Below are positions 7,700 to 16,618 of a DNA stretch of 64,000 nt, in pieces; the stretch's first letter is position 1; every line of letters begins with the position of its first letter. The DNA lies in assembly GCA_003246295.1 (NCBI GenBank), contig QKAS01000001.1:62001-126000 (forward strand), given 5' to 3'. Source of the stretch: Clostridia bacterium (GTDB lineage: Bacteria > Bacillota > Clostridia > Lachnospirales > Lachnospiraceae). The notes beneath the pieces were generated by a model, which saw only the letters and a program-made list of their open reading frames with translations, was not told where the DNA came from and did not search any database. The position numbers and the translations under genes are program-made.

Positions 7700-10324
7700 A
7701 TGAAAAAGTGGGTTTATCTGTTCAAAGAAGGCAATGCCGGGATGAAGAACCTGTTAGGTGGAAAAGGTTCTAATCTTGCAGAAATGACAGGACTTGGCCT
7801 TCCTATACCACAAGGATTCACAGTAACGACAGAAGCATGTACGGATTATTATGATCAGGGAAAAAAAGTATCAGATGAGATTGTAACACAGATCTTTGAA
7901 GCACTGGCAGAACTCGAGACCATGCAGGGTAAAAAGTTCGGAGATGTCAGTGATCCGCTTTTGGTTTCAGTGCGTTCTGGAGCAAGAGCTTCCATGCCGG
8001 GTATGATGGATACTATTTTAAACCTTGGACTCAATGACGAAGCTGTAGAAGGATTTGCAAAGAAAACAGGCAATCCACGCTTTGCATATGACTCTTACAG
8101 AAGATTTATACAGATGTTTTCAGATGTTGTTATGGAAATGAGTAAAACTTTCTTTGAAGGCATCCTGGATGAACTAAAAGAAGAAAAAGGTGCCAAATTT
8201 GACACAGATCTGACCGAAGATGATCTAAAAGGACTGATTGTAAAATATAAAGCGATCTATAAGGAAAAAATGGGAGAAGAATTTCCACAGGATCCAAAAG
8301 TGCAGTTGATGGAGGCTGTAAAAGCAGTATTTCGTTCCTGGGATAATCCAAGAGCAATCGTATACCGTAGAATGAATGATATCCCTGGTGACTGGGGAAC
8401 AGCGGTCAATGTGCAGGCAATGGTATTTGGAAATATGGGAAATACATCAGGTACAGGTGTTGCGTTTACCAGAAATCCATCCACAGGAGAAAATGGCATT
8501 TATGGAGAATATCTGATCAATGCGCAGGGAGAAGATGTTGTTGCCGGAATACGTACACCACTTCCTATAACTAAGTTAAAAGAAGATCTTCCAGAATGTT
8601 ATCAGCAATTTATGGAAATCGCCAATACACTGGAAAATCACTATCGCGATATGCAGGATATGGAATTCACAATTCAGGAAGGGAAATTATATTTCCTTCA
8701 GACTAGAAATGGAAAAAGAACAGCGCCAGCAGCACTTCAGATCGCATGTGACCTTGTGGATGAAGGAAAAATCACACCAAGAGAAGCGGTACTTAGAATC
8801 GATGCAAAATCCCTCGACCAACTTCTCCATCCGACATTTGATCCGGCAGCTTTAAAGGCAGGAGAAGTGATTGGAGCAGCGCTTCCAGCTTCCCCAGGTG
8901 CGGCTGCAGGAAAAGTATATTTTACAGCGGAAGATGCAAAAAAAGCTGGAGAACGTGGAGAAAGAGTGATTCTGGTTCGTCTTGAAACTTCACCTGAAGA
9001 TATCGAAGGCATGAGTGCAGCCAGAGGTATTCTGACTGTACGTGGTGGTATGACATCTCATGCAGCAGTTGTTGCAAGAGGAATGGGAACTGCATGCGTA
9101 TCGGGATGTGGAGAAATTAAAATCAATGAAGAAGCAAAAGTATTTGAACTTGGTGGAAAAAGAATCGTAGAAGGAGATTATATCTCACTGGATGGTTCCA
9201 CTGGAAAAATATATTATGGAGATATCAAAACAGTAGAAGCATCTGTCAGTGGTAACTTTGGCAGGATCATGGGCTGGGCAGATGAGTTTAGAACATTAAA
9301 GGTAAGAACGAATGCGGATACACCGCAGGATACAATCAATGCAGTGAAACTTGGTGCAGAAGGTATCGGACTTTGCCGTACAGAGCATATGTTCTTTGAA
9401 GGAGAAAGAATCCATAAAATCAGAAAAATGATTCTTTCAGAGACAGTAGAAGGAAGAGAAGCGGCTCTGGCGGAATTGATTGATTTCCAGAAGAATGATT
9501 TTAAAGCAATGTATGAAGCGTTGGAAGGAAAACCAATGACGGTTCGCTACTTAGATCCACCATTGCATGAATTTGTTCCAACCAAAGAAGAAGATATTGC
9601 AGCACTTGCAGCTGATATGAACCTGACAGTGGAAGAAGTAAAAGCGACCTGCGACAGTCTTCATGAATTCAATCCAATGATGGGACACAGAGGATGCCGT
9701 CTTGCTGTTACCTATCCTGAGATTGCGGCAATGCAGACAAGAGCAGTCATGGAAGCAGCGATTGAAGTGAAGAATGAAAAAGGATATGACATCGTTCCTG
9801 AGATCATGATTCCGTTAGTTGGAGAGAAAAAAGAACTTAAATATGTAAAAGATATTGTTGTCAGAGTTGCAGAAGAAGTGAAGAAAGAAATGAATTCCGA
9901 TATTAAATATTCTATCGGAACCATGATTGAGATACCAAGAGCAGCACTGCTGGCAGATGAAATTGCAACAGAGGCAGAATTCTTCTCATTTGGAACCAAT
10001 GATTTAACACAGATGACATTTGGATTTTCAAGAGATGATGCAGGAAAATTCCTTGATGCATACTATAAAGCAAAAATCTTTGAATCAGATCCATTTGCAA
10101 GACTTGACCAGAACGGTGTTGGAAAACTGGTGCAGATGGCAGCTGAGAATGGACGCAAAACCAGACCTGAGATTAAACTTGGAATCTGTGGAGAACATGG
10201 TGGAGATCCATCCAGCGTTGAGTTCTGCCATAAGATTGGTCTGAATTATGTATCCTGCTCCCCATTCCGCGTGCCAATTGCAAGACTCGCGGCAGCACAG
10301 GCAGCACTTAATTTTCCAAAATAA
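7700..10324 (+). CDS. ppdK: Pyruvate, phosphate dikinase
   Basis: Reversible conversion of pyruvate, ATP and Pi to PEP, AMP and PPi. The 874-aa product matches the length of the Clostridium symbiosum enzyme. It has an N-terminal ATP-grasp domain beginning KKWVYLFKEGNAGMKNLLGGKG, the swivelling phospho-His domain with His454 in GGMTSHAAVVARG, and the C-terminal PEP/pyruvate barrel with Cys830 in LGICGEHGG. It is typical of PPi-based glycolysis in gut clostridia. The gene stands alone with RBS CAGGAGG; the 114 bp upstream is AT-rich with only weak promoter-like hexamers. It is convergent with cobU, 11 bp between stops. Confidence 0.97.
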   Translation: MKKWVYLFKEGNAGMKNLLGGKGSNLAEMTGLGLPIPQGFTVTTEACTDYYDQGKKVSDEIVTQIFEALAELETMQGKKFGDVSDPLLVSVRSGARASMPGMMDTILNLGLNDEAVEGFAKKTGNPRFAYDSYRRFIQMFSDVVMEMSKTFFEGILDELKEEKGAKFDTDLTEDDLKGLIVKYKAIYKEKMGEEFPQDPKVQLMEAVKAVFRSWDNPRAIVYRRMNDIPGDWGTAVNVQAMVFGNMGNTSGTGVAFTRNPSTGENGIYGEYLINAQGEDVVAGIRTPLPITKLKEDLPECYQQFMEIANTLENHYRDMQDMEFTIQEGKLYFLQTRNGKRTAPAALQIACDLVDEGKITPREAVLRIDAKSLDQLLHPTFDPAALKAGEVIGAALPASPGAAAGKVYFTAEDAKKAGERGERVILVRLETSPEDIEGMSAARGILTVRGGMTSHAAVVARGMGTACVSGCGEIKINEEAKVFELGGKRIVEGDYISLDGSTGKIYYGDIKTVEASVSGNFGRIMGWADEFRTLKVRTNADTPQDTINAVKLGAEGIGLCRTEHMFFEGERIHKIRKMILSETVEGREAALAELIDFQKNDFKAMYEALEGKPMTVRYLDPPLHEFVPTKEEDIAALAADMNLTVEEVKATCDSLHEFNPMMGHRGCRLAVTYPEIAAMQTRAVMEAAIEVKNEKGYDIVPEIMIPLVGEKKELKYVKDIVVRVAEEVKKEMNSDIKYSIGTMIEIPRAALLADEIATEAEFFSFGTNDLTQMTFGFSRDDAGKFLDAYYKAKIFESDPFARLDQNGVGKLVQMAAENGRKTRPEIKLGICGEHGGDPSSVEFCHKIGLNYVSCSPFRVPIARLAAAQAALNFPK

Positions 10325-10335
10325 AATTTATAAGA

Positions 10336-10872
10336 TTATTTTAGCTTTAATGGAAGACCACAGAACAGAACTGTGACTTCGTCAGACAAAGCAGCCATTC
10401 TTTGGTTCACTTTACCAAGGATATCGCGGTAAACCCTGCTGATATGATGATCTGGCACAATGGAAAGCCCTACTTCGTTGGTGACCAGAATTAGATGTTT
10501 ATCCTGTTCACGGATTGCCTCCATTAAATCAATTAATTCACAGCAAATAGTTTTTTCGACTGTTTGCTGTGTTTTTATGTCGATTTGTGTCATGTCTTTT
10601 GTAAGATCAAACATAATATTAGAAGAAAGAACTGTCATACAATCTAAAAGATAATAGGATTCCTGACCGATTGCATTCTTAAGTTTGTAAGTACCTTCAT
10701 AAGTACGCCAGGAAGCAGGTCTTGAAGACTTATGCAGCATGACACGATCGGCCATTTCTGAGTCTTCAATTCTGGATGTTGCAATATAGACAACATCAGT
10801 TTTATCCTGATATAAAGATTCTGCATATGTACTTTTTCCACTTCTTGCTCCACCTGTTATAAGTGTTATCAT
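10336..10872 (-). CDS. cobU: Adenosylcobinamide kinase / guanylyltransferase
   Basis: Bifunctional enzyme of the nucleotide-loop pathway of cobalamin: it phosphorylates adenosylcobinamide and attaches GMP. The 178-aa product begins with the P-loop TGGARSGKST and carries the family motifs YIATSRIED, the HKSSRPASW histidine region (the GMP-accepting His) and VTNEVGLSIVP. RBS GGAGG is 8 bases before the ATG. No other cobalamin gene is near, so it is an orphan copy, probably for corrinoid salvage. The diol dehydratase in this window is B12-independent, so there is no direct functional link. Confidence 0.92.
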   Translation of the reverse strand: MITLITGGARSGKSTYAESLYQDKTDVVYIATSRIEDSEMADRVMLHKSSRPASWRTYEGTYKLKNAIGQESYYLLDCMTVLSSNIMFDLTKDMTQIDIKTQQTVEKTICCELIDLMEAIREQDKHLILVTNEVGLSIVPDHHISRVYRDILGKVNQRMAALSDEVTVLFCGLPLKLK

Positions 10873-10941
10873 AGTATACTTCCTCCGTATGATTTCATAT
10901 TTTTAAATTTTATCACGCCGGACAGGGAAGAACAATGCTGC

Positions 10942-10970
10942 TTGACAAAAAATCAAGACAGGACTAAGAT
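10942..10970 (+). promoter_or_regulatory. Promoter of the MATE transporter gene
   Basis: Perfect -35 TTGACA (10942-10947), a 17-bp spacer, and -10 TAAGAT (10965-10970). A small CTTGA/TCAAG inverted repeat overlaps the -35. Confidence 0.6.
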
Positions 10971-11016
10971 TTTAGGATAAATACAGGCATAGACGAATAG
11001 CAGAAAGAGTTATGGA

Positions 11017-12411
11017 ATGTGGTCTAAATTAAAGATGCGATTTTACGATGAGAACAGGATAAATTACAATCAGATGCCATTTTTATCAAAAGCATTGTGG
11101 GGGTTGTTATTACCTATTGTGGTAGAACAACTATTAAATTCATTTATGGGTATGGCAGATACCATCATGGTAAGTAATGTAGGGAGTGCTGCAATATCAG
11201 CAGTCTCACTGGTAGATGCAGTAAATGTACTTGTCATTCAGATTTTTGCTGCTCTTGCAGCAGGTGCGGCGATTCTTTGTTCTCAATGTATCGGCTATGG
11301 AGATCTGCCAAAAGCGAACAAAGCTGCGGGACAGATTATATTGACAGTATTTTCAATTTCAATGATAATCACCATACTTTTCCTGATATTTCGTTACCCT
11401 CTGCTGTCTGCAATTTTTGGACAGGTTACGGTAGAAGTCATGACGAACTCAGTTCGATATTTTACGATTACTGTCATGTCATATCCGTTTCTGGCGCTTT
11501 CAGGAGCATATGCAGCCTTATTCCGTGCACAGGGCAATAGCGGATATCCCATGAAAATTTCATTTTTATCAAATATTCTTAATATTATAGGAAATGCAGT
11601 ATTCATTTTTGGAATGGATCTTGGTGTTACTGGTGCGGCGATTTCTACATTAATATCACGAGTATTCTGTATGCTGATTCTTTTTTATTCGCTTAGGAAA
11701 AGTTCACAACAGATCCGTCTTCGTAATTATATGAAATTAAGACCAGATTTAATGATGATTACGACGATACTTGCAATTGCAATTCCTTCTGCCATTGAGA
11801 ATGGTATGTTTCAATTTGGCAAGCTTGCGATTCAGTCAACGGTTTCAACAATGGGAACAAAAGCAATTGCTGCACAGGCTATGACGAACATCCTTGAAGC
11901 CTTGAATGGCACATGGGGTATTGGCGTTGGGATTTGCTTGATGACGGTGGTAGGGCAGTGTATTGGGGCCGGTAAAATTGAAGAGTCGAAGTACTATATT
12001 GTAAAACTGACAGGAATCGGGTATGTGGGCGTACTCATCTCCTGTGTGTTCACATTTTTAATGACAAAGCCAATCACATGGATCGCAGGAATGGAAGCAG
12101 AAAGCGCTGCCATGTGTTTTCAGATGATGTGTGCAATTACGATTGTCAAACCAATTGTCTGGTGCCTTTCATTTATTCCAGCATATGGAATGAGAGCAGC
12201 AGGGGATGTGAGGTTCTCGATGAGCGTATCTTCCATCACAATGTGGTTTTGTCGCGTTGCTTTATGTATTTTTCTTGTCAGAACATTTCATATGGGACCT
12301 ATGGCAGTGTGGTTTGGAATGTTTGCGGACTGGACGATTCGAGGAATTATTTTTACAATTAGATTTTTGAGTCAAAAATGGATTGGTACCAGTTTGTTGG
12401 AGACATCGTGA
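11017..12411 (+). CDS. MATE family efflux transporter
   Basis: 464-aa polytopic membrane protein with about 12 hydrophobic segments. Family features are the first helix block LWGLLLPIVVEQLLNSFMGMADTIMVSNVG, FAALAAGAAILCSQCIG, ALFRAQGNSGYPM and the half-repeat VGQCIGAGKIEESK. MATE proteins export cationic drugs or metabolites with Na+ or H+. Substrate cannot be predicted. ATGs at 11012 and 11017 compete; only the second is in frame with the protein. A strong promoter precedes it and a clear terminator follows, so it is a single-gene unit. Confidence 0.9.
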   Translation: MWSKLKMRFYDENRINYNQMPFLSKALWGLLLPIVVEQLLNSFMGMADTIMVSNVGSAAISAVSLVDAVNVLVIQIFAALAAGAAILCSQCIGYGDLPKANKAAGQIILTVFSISMIITILFLIFRYPLLSAIFGQVTVEVMTNSVRYFTITVMSYPFLALSGAYAALFRAQGNSGYPMKISFLSNILNIIGNAVFIFGMDLGVTGAAISTLISRVFCMLILFYSLRKSSQQIRLRNYMKLRPDLMMITTILAIAIPSAIENGMFQFGKLAIQSTVSTMGTKAIAAQAMTNILEALNGTWGIGVGICLMTVVGQCIGAGKIEESKYYIVKLTGIGYVGVLISCVFTFLMTKPITWIAGMEAESAAMCFQMMCAITIVKPIVWCLSFIPAYGMRAAGDVRFSMSVSSITMWFCRVALCIFLVRTFHMGPMAVWFGMFADWTIRGIIFTIRFLSQKWIGTSLLETS

Positions 12412-12415
12412 ATGG

Positions 12416-12458
12416 CAGCAAAAGCGCTGAAAATGGAGCTTTTGCTGTTTTATGTTTT
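12416..12458 (+). terminator. Intrinsic terminator after the MATE gene
   Basis: Perfect 10-bp stem CAGCAAAAGC (12416-12425) with GCTTTTGCTG (12438-12447), a 12-nt loop, then TTTTATGTTTT. Confidence 0.85.
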
Positions 12459-12487
12459 AAGATTACTTTAAGGTGAGGTATAAAAAT

Positions 12488-13162
12488 ATGAATGTATTTG
12501 ATATTATCGGACCCGTCATGGTAGGTCCTTCCAGTTCCCATACAGCGGGTGCAGTAAAGATTGGAAAAGCAGCAAGAAAACTAATGGGAGAGAAGATTAT
12601 AAATGCACAGTTGTTATTATCTGGTTCGTTTTATGCAACAGGGAAAGGACATGGAACACCGAAAGCACTTGTTGCTGGTTTGCTAGGAATGGAACCTGAC
12701 GATGAGAGGATACCAGATAGTTTTGAGATTGCCAAAAAGGAAGGAATGAAGCTGAAATTTGGACAAGTTGATTTGCATGAGAGACATTCTAATTCTGTAC
12801 AGTTGATTCTGGAAGGAGCACATGGAAGAATTTTAGAAGTAATAGGAGAATCCATAGGCGGATCAAGAATCAACATTGCTGAAATTGATGGTTTGGAAGC
12901 AAATTTCAGTGGAGACTTTCCAACATTAGTCGTTCATAACTCAGACAGACCAGGACATATAGCCAAAGTGACAAGTTTACTGTCCAATCAGGGAATCAAT
13001 ATTGCAGCAATGCGTTTATATCGTCAGGGGCGTGGACAGAATGCTGTCATGATTCTGGAATGCGATCAGGAAGTTCCAAAAGACAGAATTGATGCGCTTG
13101 AAGAAATGGATGGAATTGAAAAAGTTACATACTACTCACTGGAGGAAGCAGATGAATTATAA
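12488..13162 (+). CDS. sdaAB: L-serine dehydratase, beta subunit
   Basis: Beta subunit of the iron-sulfur L-serine dehydratase that converts L-serine to pyruvate and ammonia. The product (224 aa) starts MNVFDIIGPVMVGPSSSHTAGA, the classic beta-subunit N-terminus, and ends in an ACT domain (TLVVHNSDRPGHIAKVTSLL). The ATG at 12488 is preferred over an in-frame GTG at 12473 because the latter lies inside the RBS AAGGTGAGG. It overlaps the alpha-subunit gene by 11 bp, so translation is probably coupled. Confidence 0.95.
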   Translation: MNVFDIIGPVMVGPSSSHTAGAVKIGKAARKLMGEKIINAQLLLSGSFYATGKGHGTPKALVAGLLGMEPDDERIPDSFEIAKKEGMKLKFGQVDLHERHSNSVQLILEGAHGRILEVIGESIGGSRINIAEIDGLEANFSGDFPTLVVHNSDRPGHIAKVTSLLSNQGINIAAMRLYRQGRGQNAVMILECDQEVPKDRIDALEEMDGIEKVTYYSLEEADEL

Positions 13163-14018
13163 ATCATTACAGGAAATTGTAAATTTGGCACAGAGCGAAT
13201 CTTTAGAATTCTGGGAGGTTATTGCAAGAGAAGAGGCGATATCACAGAATGTCAATCAAAGTCAGATTTTTGAGCAGATGAGAAAAATGTATCATGCAAT
13301 GAAACAGTCTATTACGCAATATGATTCCAGACAAAAATCTCCAAGTGGAATGTCGGGTGGTGATGGAGAAAAGATGAGACAATATAGAAGGACGCATCAG
13401 ACAATTGCAGGTGATTTGCTTTCTAAAATCATGGAAACAGCGATGATGGTAGCGGAGTCAAATGCATGTATGAAAAAAATTGTAGCAGCACCTACAGCAG
13501 GAAGCTGTGGTGTACTCCCTGCCGTACTGCAGGTATTTGAGGTAGAGAAGGGTTACCATGAGGATAAAATAGTAGAAGCATTGTTTGTAGCAGCTGGTAT
13601 TGGTGAAATACTTGCTTTAAATGCAAGCATCTCAGGAGCAGTCGGAGGCTGTCAGGCAGAGATTGGATCAGCAAGCGCTATGGCTGCAGGCAGTGTAACA
13701 TATCTTGAGGGTGGAACCATGGAAGATATTCTGCATGCAGCTACACTTGCGCTTAAGAATATGCTTGGACTTACTTGTGACCCTGTCGCAGGACTGGTAG
13801 AGGTACCTTGTATTAAAAGAAATGTTGCAGGCGCCATGAATGCAGTGGTATCTGCGCAGATGGCTTTGGCTGGTATCAGAAGTGTAATTCCACCAGATGA
13901 AGTCATTGGTGCTATGGCATCTATCGGGAGAGAAATGCCTGTATGTCTGAAAGAAACAGGTACAGGTGGTCTTGCTGTTACAAGAACAGCAAAAATAATT
14001 GCTGAATCTCTCTCATGA
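13152..14018 (+). CDS. sdaAA: L-serine dehydratase, alpha subunit
   Basis: Catalytic alpha subunit, 288 aa. The cysteines that hold the [4Fe-4S] cluster are visible in GSCGVLP (about residue 119), LTCDPVAG (about 209) and VPCIKRN (about 220). The core motif AAPTAGSCGVLPAVLQ is present. The start at 13152 has GGAGGA 6 bases upstream and lies inside the end of sdaAB; an upstream in-frame ATG at 13089 has no RBS. Together the two subunits form an oxygen-sensitive enzyme typical of anaerobic Firmicutes. Confidence 0.95.
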   Translation: MNYKSLQEIVNLAQSESLEFWEVIAREEAISQNVNQSQIFEQMRKMYHAMKQSITQYDSRQKSPSGMSGGDGEKMRQYRRTHQTIAGDLLSKIMETAMMVAESNACMKKIVAAPTAGSCGVLPAVLQVFEVEKGYHEDKIVEALFVAAGIGEILALNASISGAVGGCQAEIGSASAMAAGSVTYLEGGTMEDILHAATLALKNMLGLTCDPVAGLVEVPCIKRNVAGAMNAVVSAQMALAGIRSVIPPDEVIGAMASIGREMPVCLKETGTGGLAVTRTAKIIAESLS

Positions 14019-14082
14019 GCAACAGAGACATTAGGATACAAAAAACACCACATAACACTACAAAACAGAAGGGAAACAGACA

Positions 14083-14940
14083 ATGAAAATAATGATAACT
14101 GGTGCAGGAGGATTTCTTGGAAGCAGATTATGTGAGTATTTTGGTACGGAATCGGATTATGAGGTGATTCAGACGCATAGGGGCCAGCCTAATATTTCGG
14201 ATAGAGAAGAATTATTACATTTTATGGATAAAAATAAACCAGAGTATCTTATTCACTGTGCTGCAATTTCGAATCTGAGTTCATGTGAAGCGGATCCGGA
14301 TGGCTCTTATCAGGTAAATGTGAAAGATTCACTTCATCTGGCAGAAGCATCAGTAAAATGTGGAACGAAGATGATTTTTTGCAGCTCGGATCAAGTGTAT
14401 CTGAAAAATGGAATTCAGACACCACACAAAGAATCTGAAGAATTAATGCCACCTCATCACTATGGGAAGCAGAAAAAAGAAGCAGAGGAATGGATGACGA
14501 ATCATGCAAAAGACACAGTGTGTCTAAGACTGAGCTGGATGTATGACTTTGAAAAAAAGTACCAGTCAGAACATGACCAGTTATATACTTTATTACAAAA
14601 TGCCATGAAAAATAAAGAAGTATTATCGTTTTCAGTGAATGATATCAGAAGCATTACCTATGTAAGAGAAATTGTCACAAATATCGAGAAAACTTTTAAG
14701 CTTCCAGGTGGAATTTATAATTTTGGAAGTGAAAACCAATTTACAACCTATGATTTGGTGGGCAGGATGCTGGATATTATGAATGTTGAGCATAACATGA
14801 TAAGAAAAGACGAAAAAACATTTTCTGATGAAGCAAGAAATTTAGGTATGAGTCTCGAAAAAATCAGGAAATATGGGATTGAATTGCAAGATACTATCGT
14901 TGGATTTCAACAAGGATATATGCGTTATGTTAACCAATAA
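14083..14940 (+). CDS. RmlD-like sugar-nucleotide reductase / NAD-dependent epimerase
   Basis: 285-aa extended short-chain dehydrogenase/reductase. The Rossmann motif is GAGGFLGSRL at residues 8-17, the substrate region is IHCAAISNLSSCEADP, and the catalytic Tyr-Lys pair lies in HYGKQKKEAE. The overall layout resembles dTDP-4-dehydrorhamnose reductase (RmlD/RfbD), but no rmlABC genes are near, so the exact substrate is open. It starts 64 bp after sdaAA with RBS AAGGGAAA and may be cotranscribed. Family call is strong, reaction uncertain. Confidence 0.75.
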   Translation: MKIMITGAGGFLGSRLCEYFGTESDYEVIQTHRGQPNISDREELLHFMDKNKPEYLIHCAAISNLSSCEADPDGSYQVNVKDSLHLAEASVKCGTKMIFCSSDQVYLKNGIQTPHKESEELMPPHHYGKQKKEAEEWMTNHAKDTVCLRLSWMYDFEKKYQSEHDQLYTLLQNAMKNKEVLSFSVNDIRSITYVREIVTNIEKTFKLPGGIYNFGSENQFTTYDLVGRMLDIMNVEHNMIRKDEKTFSDEARNLGMSLEKIRKYGIELQDTIVGFQQGYMRYVNQ

Positions 14941-15130
14941 TTCAACTCTGCACATGCGTTATATTTGCTAAATTGAATAAAATATATATGAAATAACAAC
15001 AATTTTTTTTCAAATCCTGACATACTATTTGTGAAAATGTGGGATTGTATTCTTTTACGTTTAGGATAATAATTTTAAGAAATTCTTTAACGAAGAAACA
15101 AGAATATTAATGTATAAGAAAGGAGCTCGA

Positions 15131-15622
15131 ATGAATCAGTGGTTTTGTAGTTTAACACAACAAATACGAAGTAATCGTACGAAAAGATATATGATTCACC
15201 TGCTATTAATTCTTTCTGTGGCTTTTTCTTTTACATTTCACACGAACCGTATACCACAGATCAACAGAAGCATAGTTCCAGTACAGCAAAGCCGGATCCA
15301 TGAATTGAATGCAGGAAATCTGATAGAGAATCAGACGGTTCGCGCAGGGATGATTCGTAGTCAAATGAATCAGTCAGATATAAAGACAATAGAATTTAAA
15401 ATGGAGAAGTTTTTATGTCCGCATGACGTCGAATATGAGCTGTTGGAGTACTTGATTGTATTATCATACTTGTTATCAAATCACAACAGAGCAGGAAGAC
15501 TGATTAAGAGTAGGATTGGTTGTGCACGAAGGATATTCAGGATGAATATGAATCAGTATATCCAAGACAAGGATGGTAAAAAAAGATATAAAACCTCACT
15601 TAATAGATTAGAAAGTAGGTGA
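15131..15622 (+). CDS. Unknown membrane-anchored protein heading the ATP synthase operon
   Basis: 163 aa with no family that I recognise. One hydrophobic stretch (MIHLLLILSVAFSFTF, about residues 22-37) suits a signal anchor or signal peptide. The rest is polar and basic, with a helical segment YELLEYLIVLSYLLSNHNRAGRLIKSR. The start at 15131 has AGGAG 5 bases upstream; an ATG at 15110 lies before the RBS. It ends 4 bp before atpB, the slot usually held by atpI or atpZ, but it has one hydrophobic segment instead of the two to four of those proteins. A role in synthase assembly is possible but unproven. Confidence 0.6.
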   Translation: MNQWFCSLTQQIRSNRTKRYMIHLLLILSVAFSFTFHTNRIPQINRSIVPVQQSRIHELNAGNLIENQTVRAGMIRSQMNQSDIKTIEFKMEKFLCPHDVEYELLEYLIVLSYLLSNHNRAGRLIKSRIGCARRIFRMNMNQYIQDKDGKKRYKTSLNRLESR

Positions 15623-15626
15623 TGAA

Positions 15627-16331
15627 ATGGAAGAATTTGCAGCAGAACTTATGAGTAAACTGGATAATAAAGCCAGTTTTACAATTCCTTACGCGGGAGG
15701 GATTCCAGTTCCGGAATCTGTTGTTGTAACCTGGGTGATTATGGGAATTATCATGATTCTGACACTTGTATTTGTAAGAAATTTAAAACTGGTACCTACA
15801 GGGACACAGAACTATGTGGAATCTCTTGTGGAGTTTCTCAATCATTTTTTTCTGGACATTATGGGAAACAATGGACGCCCCTATCTTGCATTTTTGGGAA
15901 CAATTGCAATATATATTGCATTTTCTAATCTTTGCGGGGTTTTTGGACTGACATCTCCAACAAAAGACTTAAACGTAACAGCGGCATTGGCTTTTATGGC
16001 AATCTTTGTGATAGAACTTTCAGGGATTCGTAAAAGAGGCTGGAAAGGATATTTTAAAAGTTTTATGGAACCCATTCCGCTATTACTGCCTATCAATATT
16101 CTGGAGATCGCCATTAGGCCGCTTTCTTTATGTATGCGACTTTATGGTAACGTATTAGGTTCCTTTATCGTAATGGAAATGTTGAAAATTTTAGTTCCGG
16201 TGTTTATACCGGTGATATTCGGTTTTTATTTTGACATATTTGACGGTCTGATTCAGACATATATTTTTATCTTTCTTACCTCACTCTTTATGAGCCATAA
16301 AATGGAAGAGGAAGAAGAACACGAAGCATGA
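15627..16331 (+). CDS. atpB: ATP synthase Fo subunit a
   Basis: Membrane stator subunit forming the ion half-channels against the c ring. The 234-aa protein has five to six hydrophobic helices. The essential Arg is in RPLSLCMRLYGNVLG, flanked by the usual LPINILEIAIRPLSL. The acidic tail KMEEEEEHEA is noticeable. It is the first recognised gene of the order atpB-E-E-F-H-A-G-D-C. RBS GTAGGTGATGAA precedes the ATG, 4 bp after the unknown protein. Confidence 0.95.
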   Translation: MEEFAAELMSKLDNKASFTIPYAGGIPVPESVVVTWVIMGIIMILTLVFVRNLKLVPTGTQNYVESLVEFLNHFFLDIMGNNGRPYLAFLGTIAIYIAFSNLCGVFGLTSPTKDLNVTAALAFMAIFVIELSGIRKRGWKGYFKSFMEPIPLLLPINILEIAIRPLSLCMRLYGNVLGSFIVMEMLKILVPVFIPVIFGFYFDIFDGLIQTYIFIFLTSLFMSHKMEEEEEHEA

Positions 16332-16347
16332 GAAAAGGAGAATTCAT

Positions 16348-16569
16348 ATGACATTAGTAGCGATAGGAGCAGCAGTAGCTGTATTAACAGGAATTGGAGC
16401 AGGAATCGGTATCAGTTATGCAACAGGAAAAGCAGCAGAAGCAATTGCAAGACAACCAGAAGCACAGGCCAATATCAGTAAAACACTTCTACTTGGATGT
16501 GCACTTGCAGAAGCAACAGCGATTTATGGGTTCGTTATTGCAATATTAATTATTCTGTTCTTAAAATAA
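16348..16569 (+). CDS. atpE: ATP synthase Fo subunit c, copy 1
   Basis: 73-aa hairpin proteolipid that forms the rotor ring. The first helix holds GAGIGISYATGKAAEAIARQPEA and the second carries the ion-carrying Glu55 in LAEATAIYGF. Positions that coordinate Na+ in Ilyobacter and Acetobacterium rings (Gln32, Ser66) are Ile22 and Ala56 here, which argues for proton coupling. RBS AAAAGGAG is present. An identical protein is encoded 49 bp downstream. Confidence 0.95.
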   Translation: MTLVAIGAAVAVLTGIGAGIGISYATGKAAEAIARQPEAQANISKTLLLGCALAEATAIYGFVIAILIILFLK

Positions 16570-16618
16570 TCGTCGGAATATATTCATTTTAAAAGTAATT
16601 GTATAGGAGAAAAAAACC

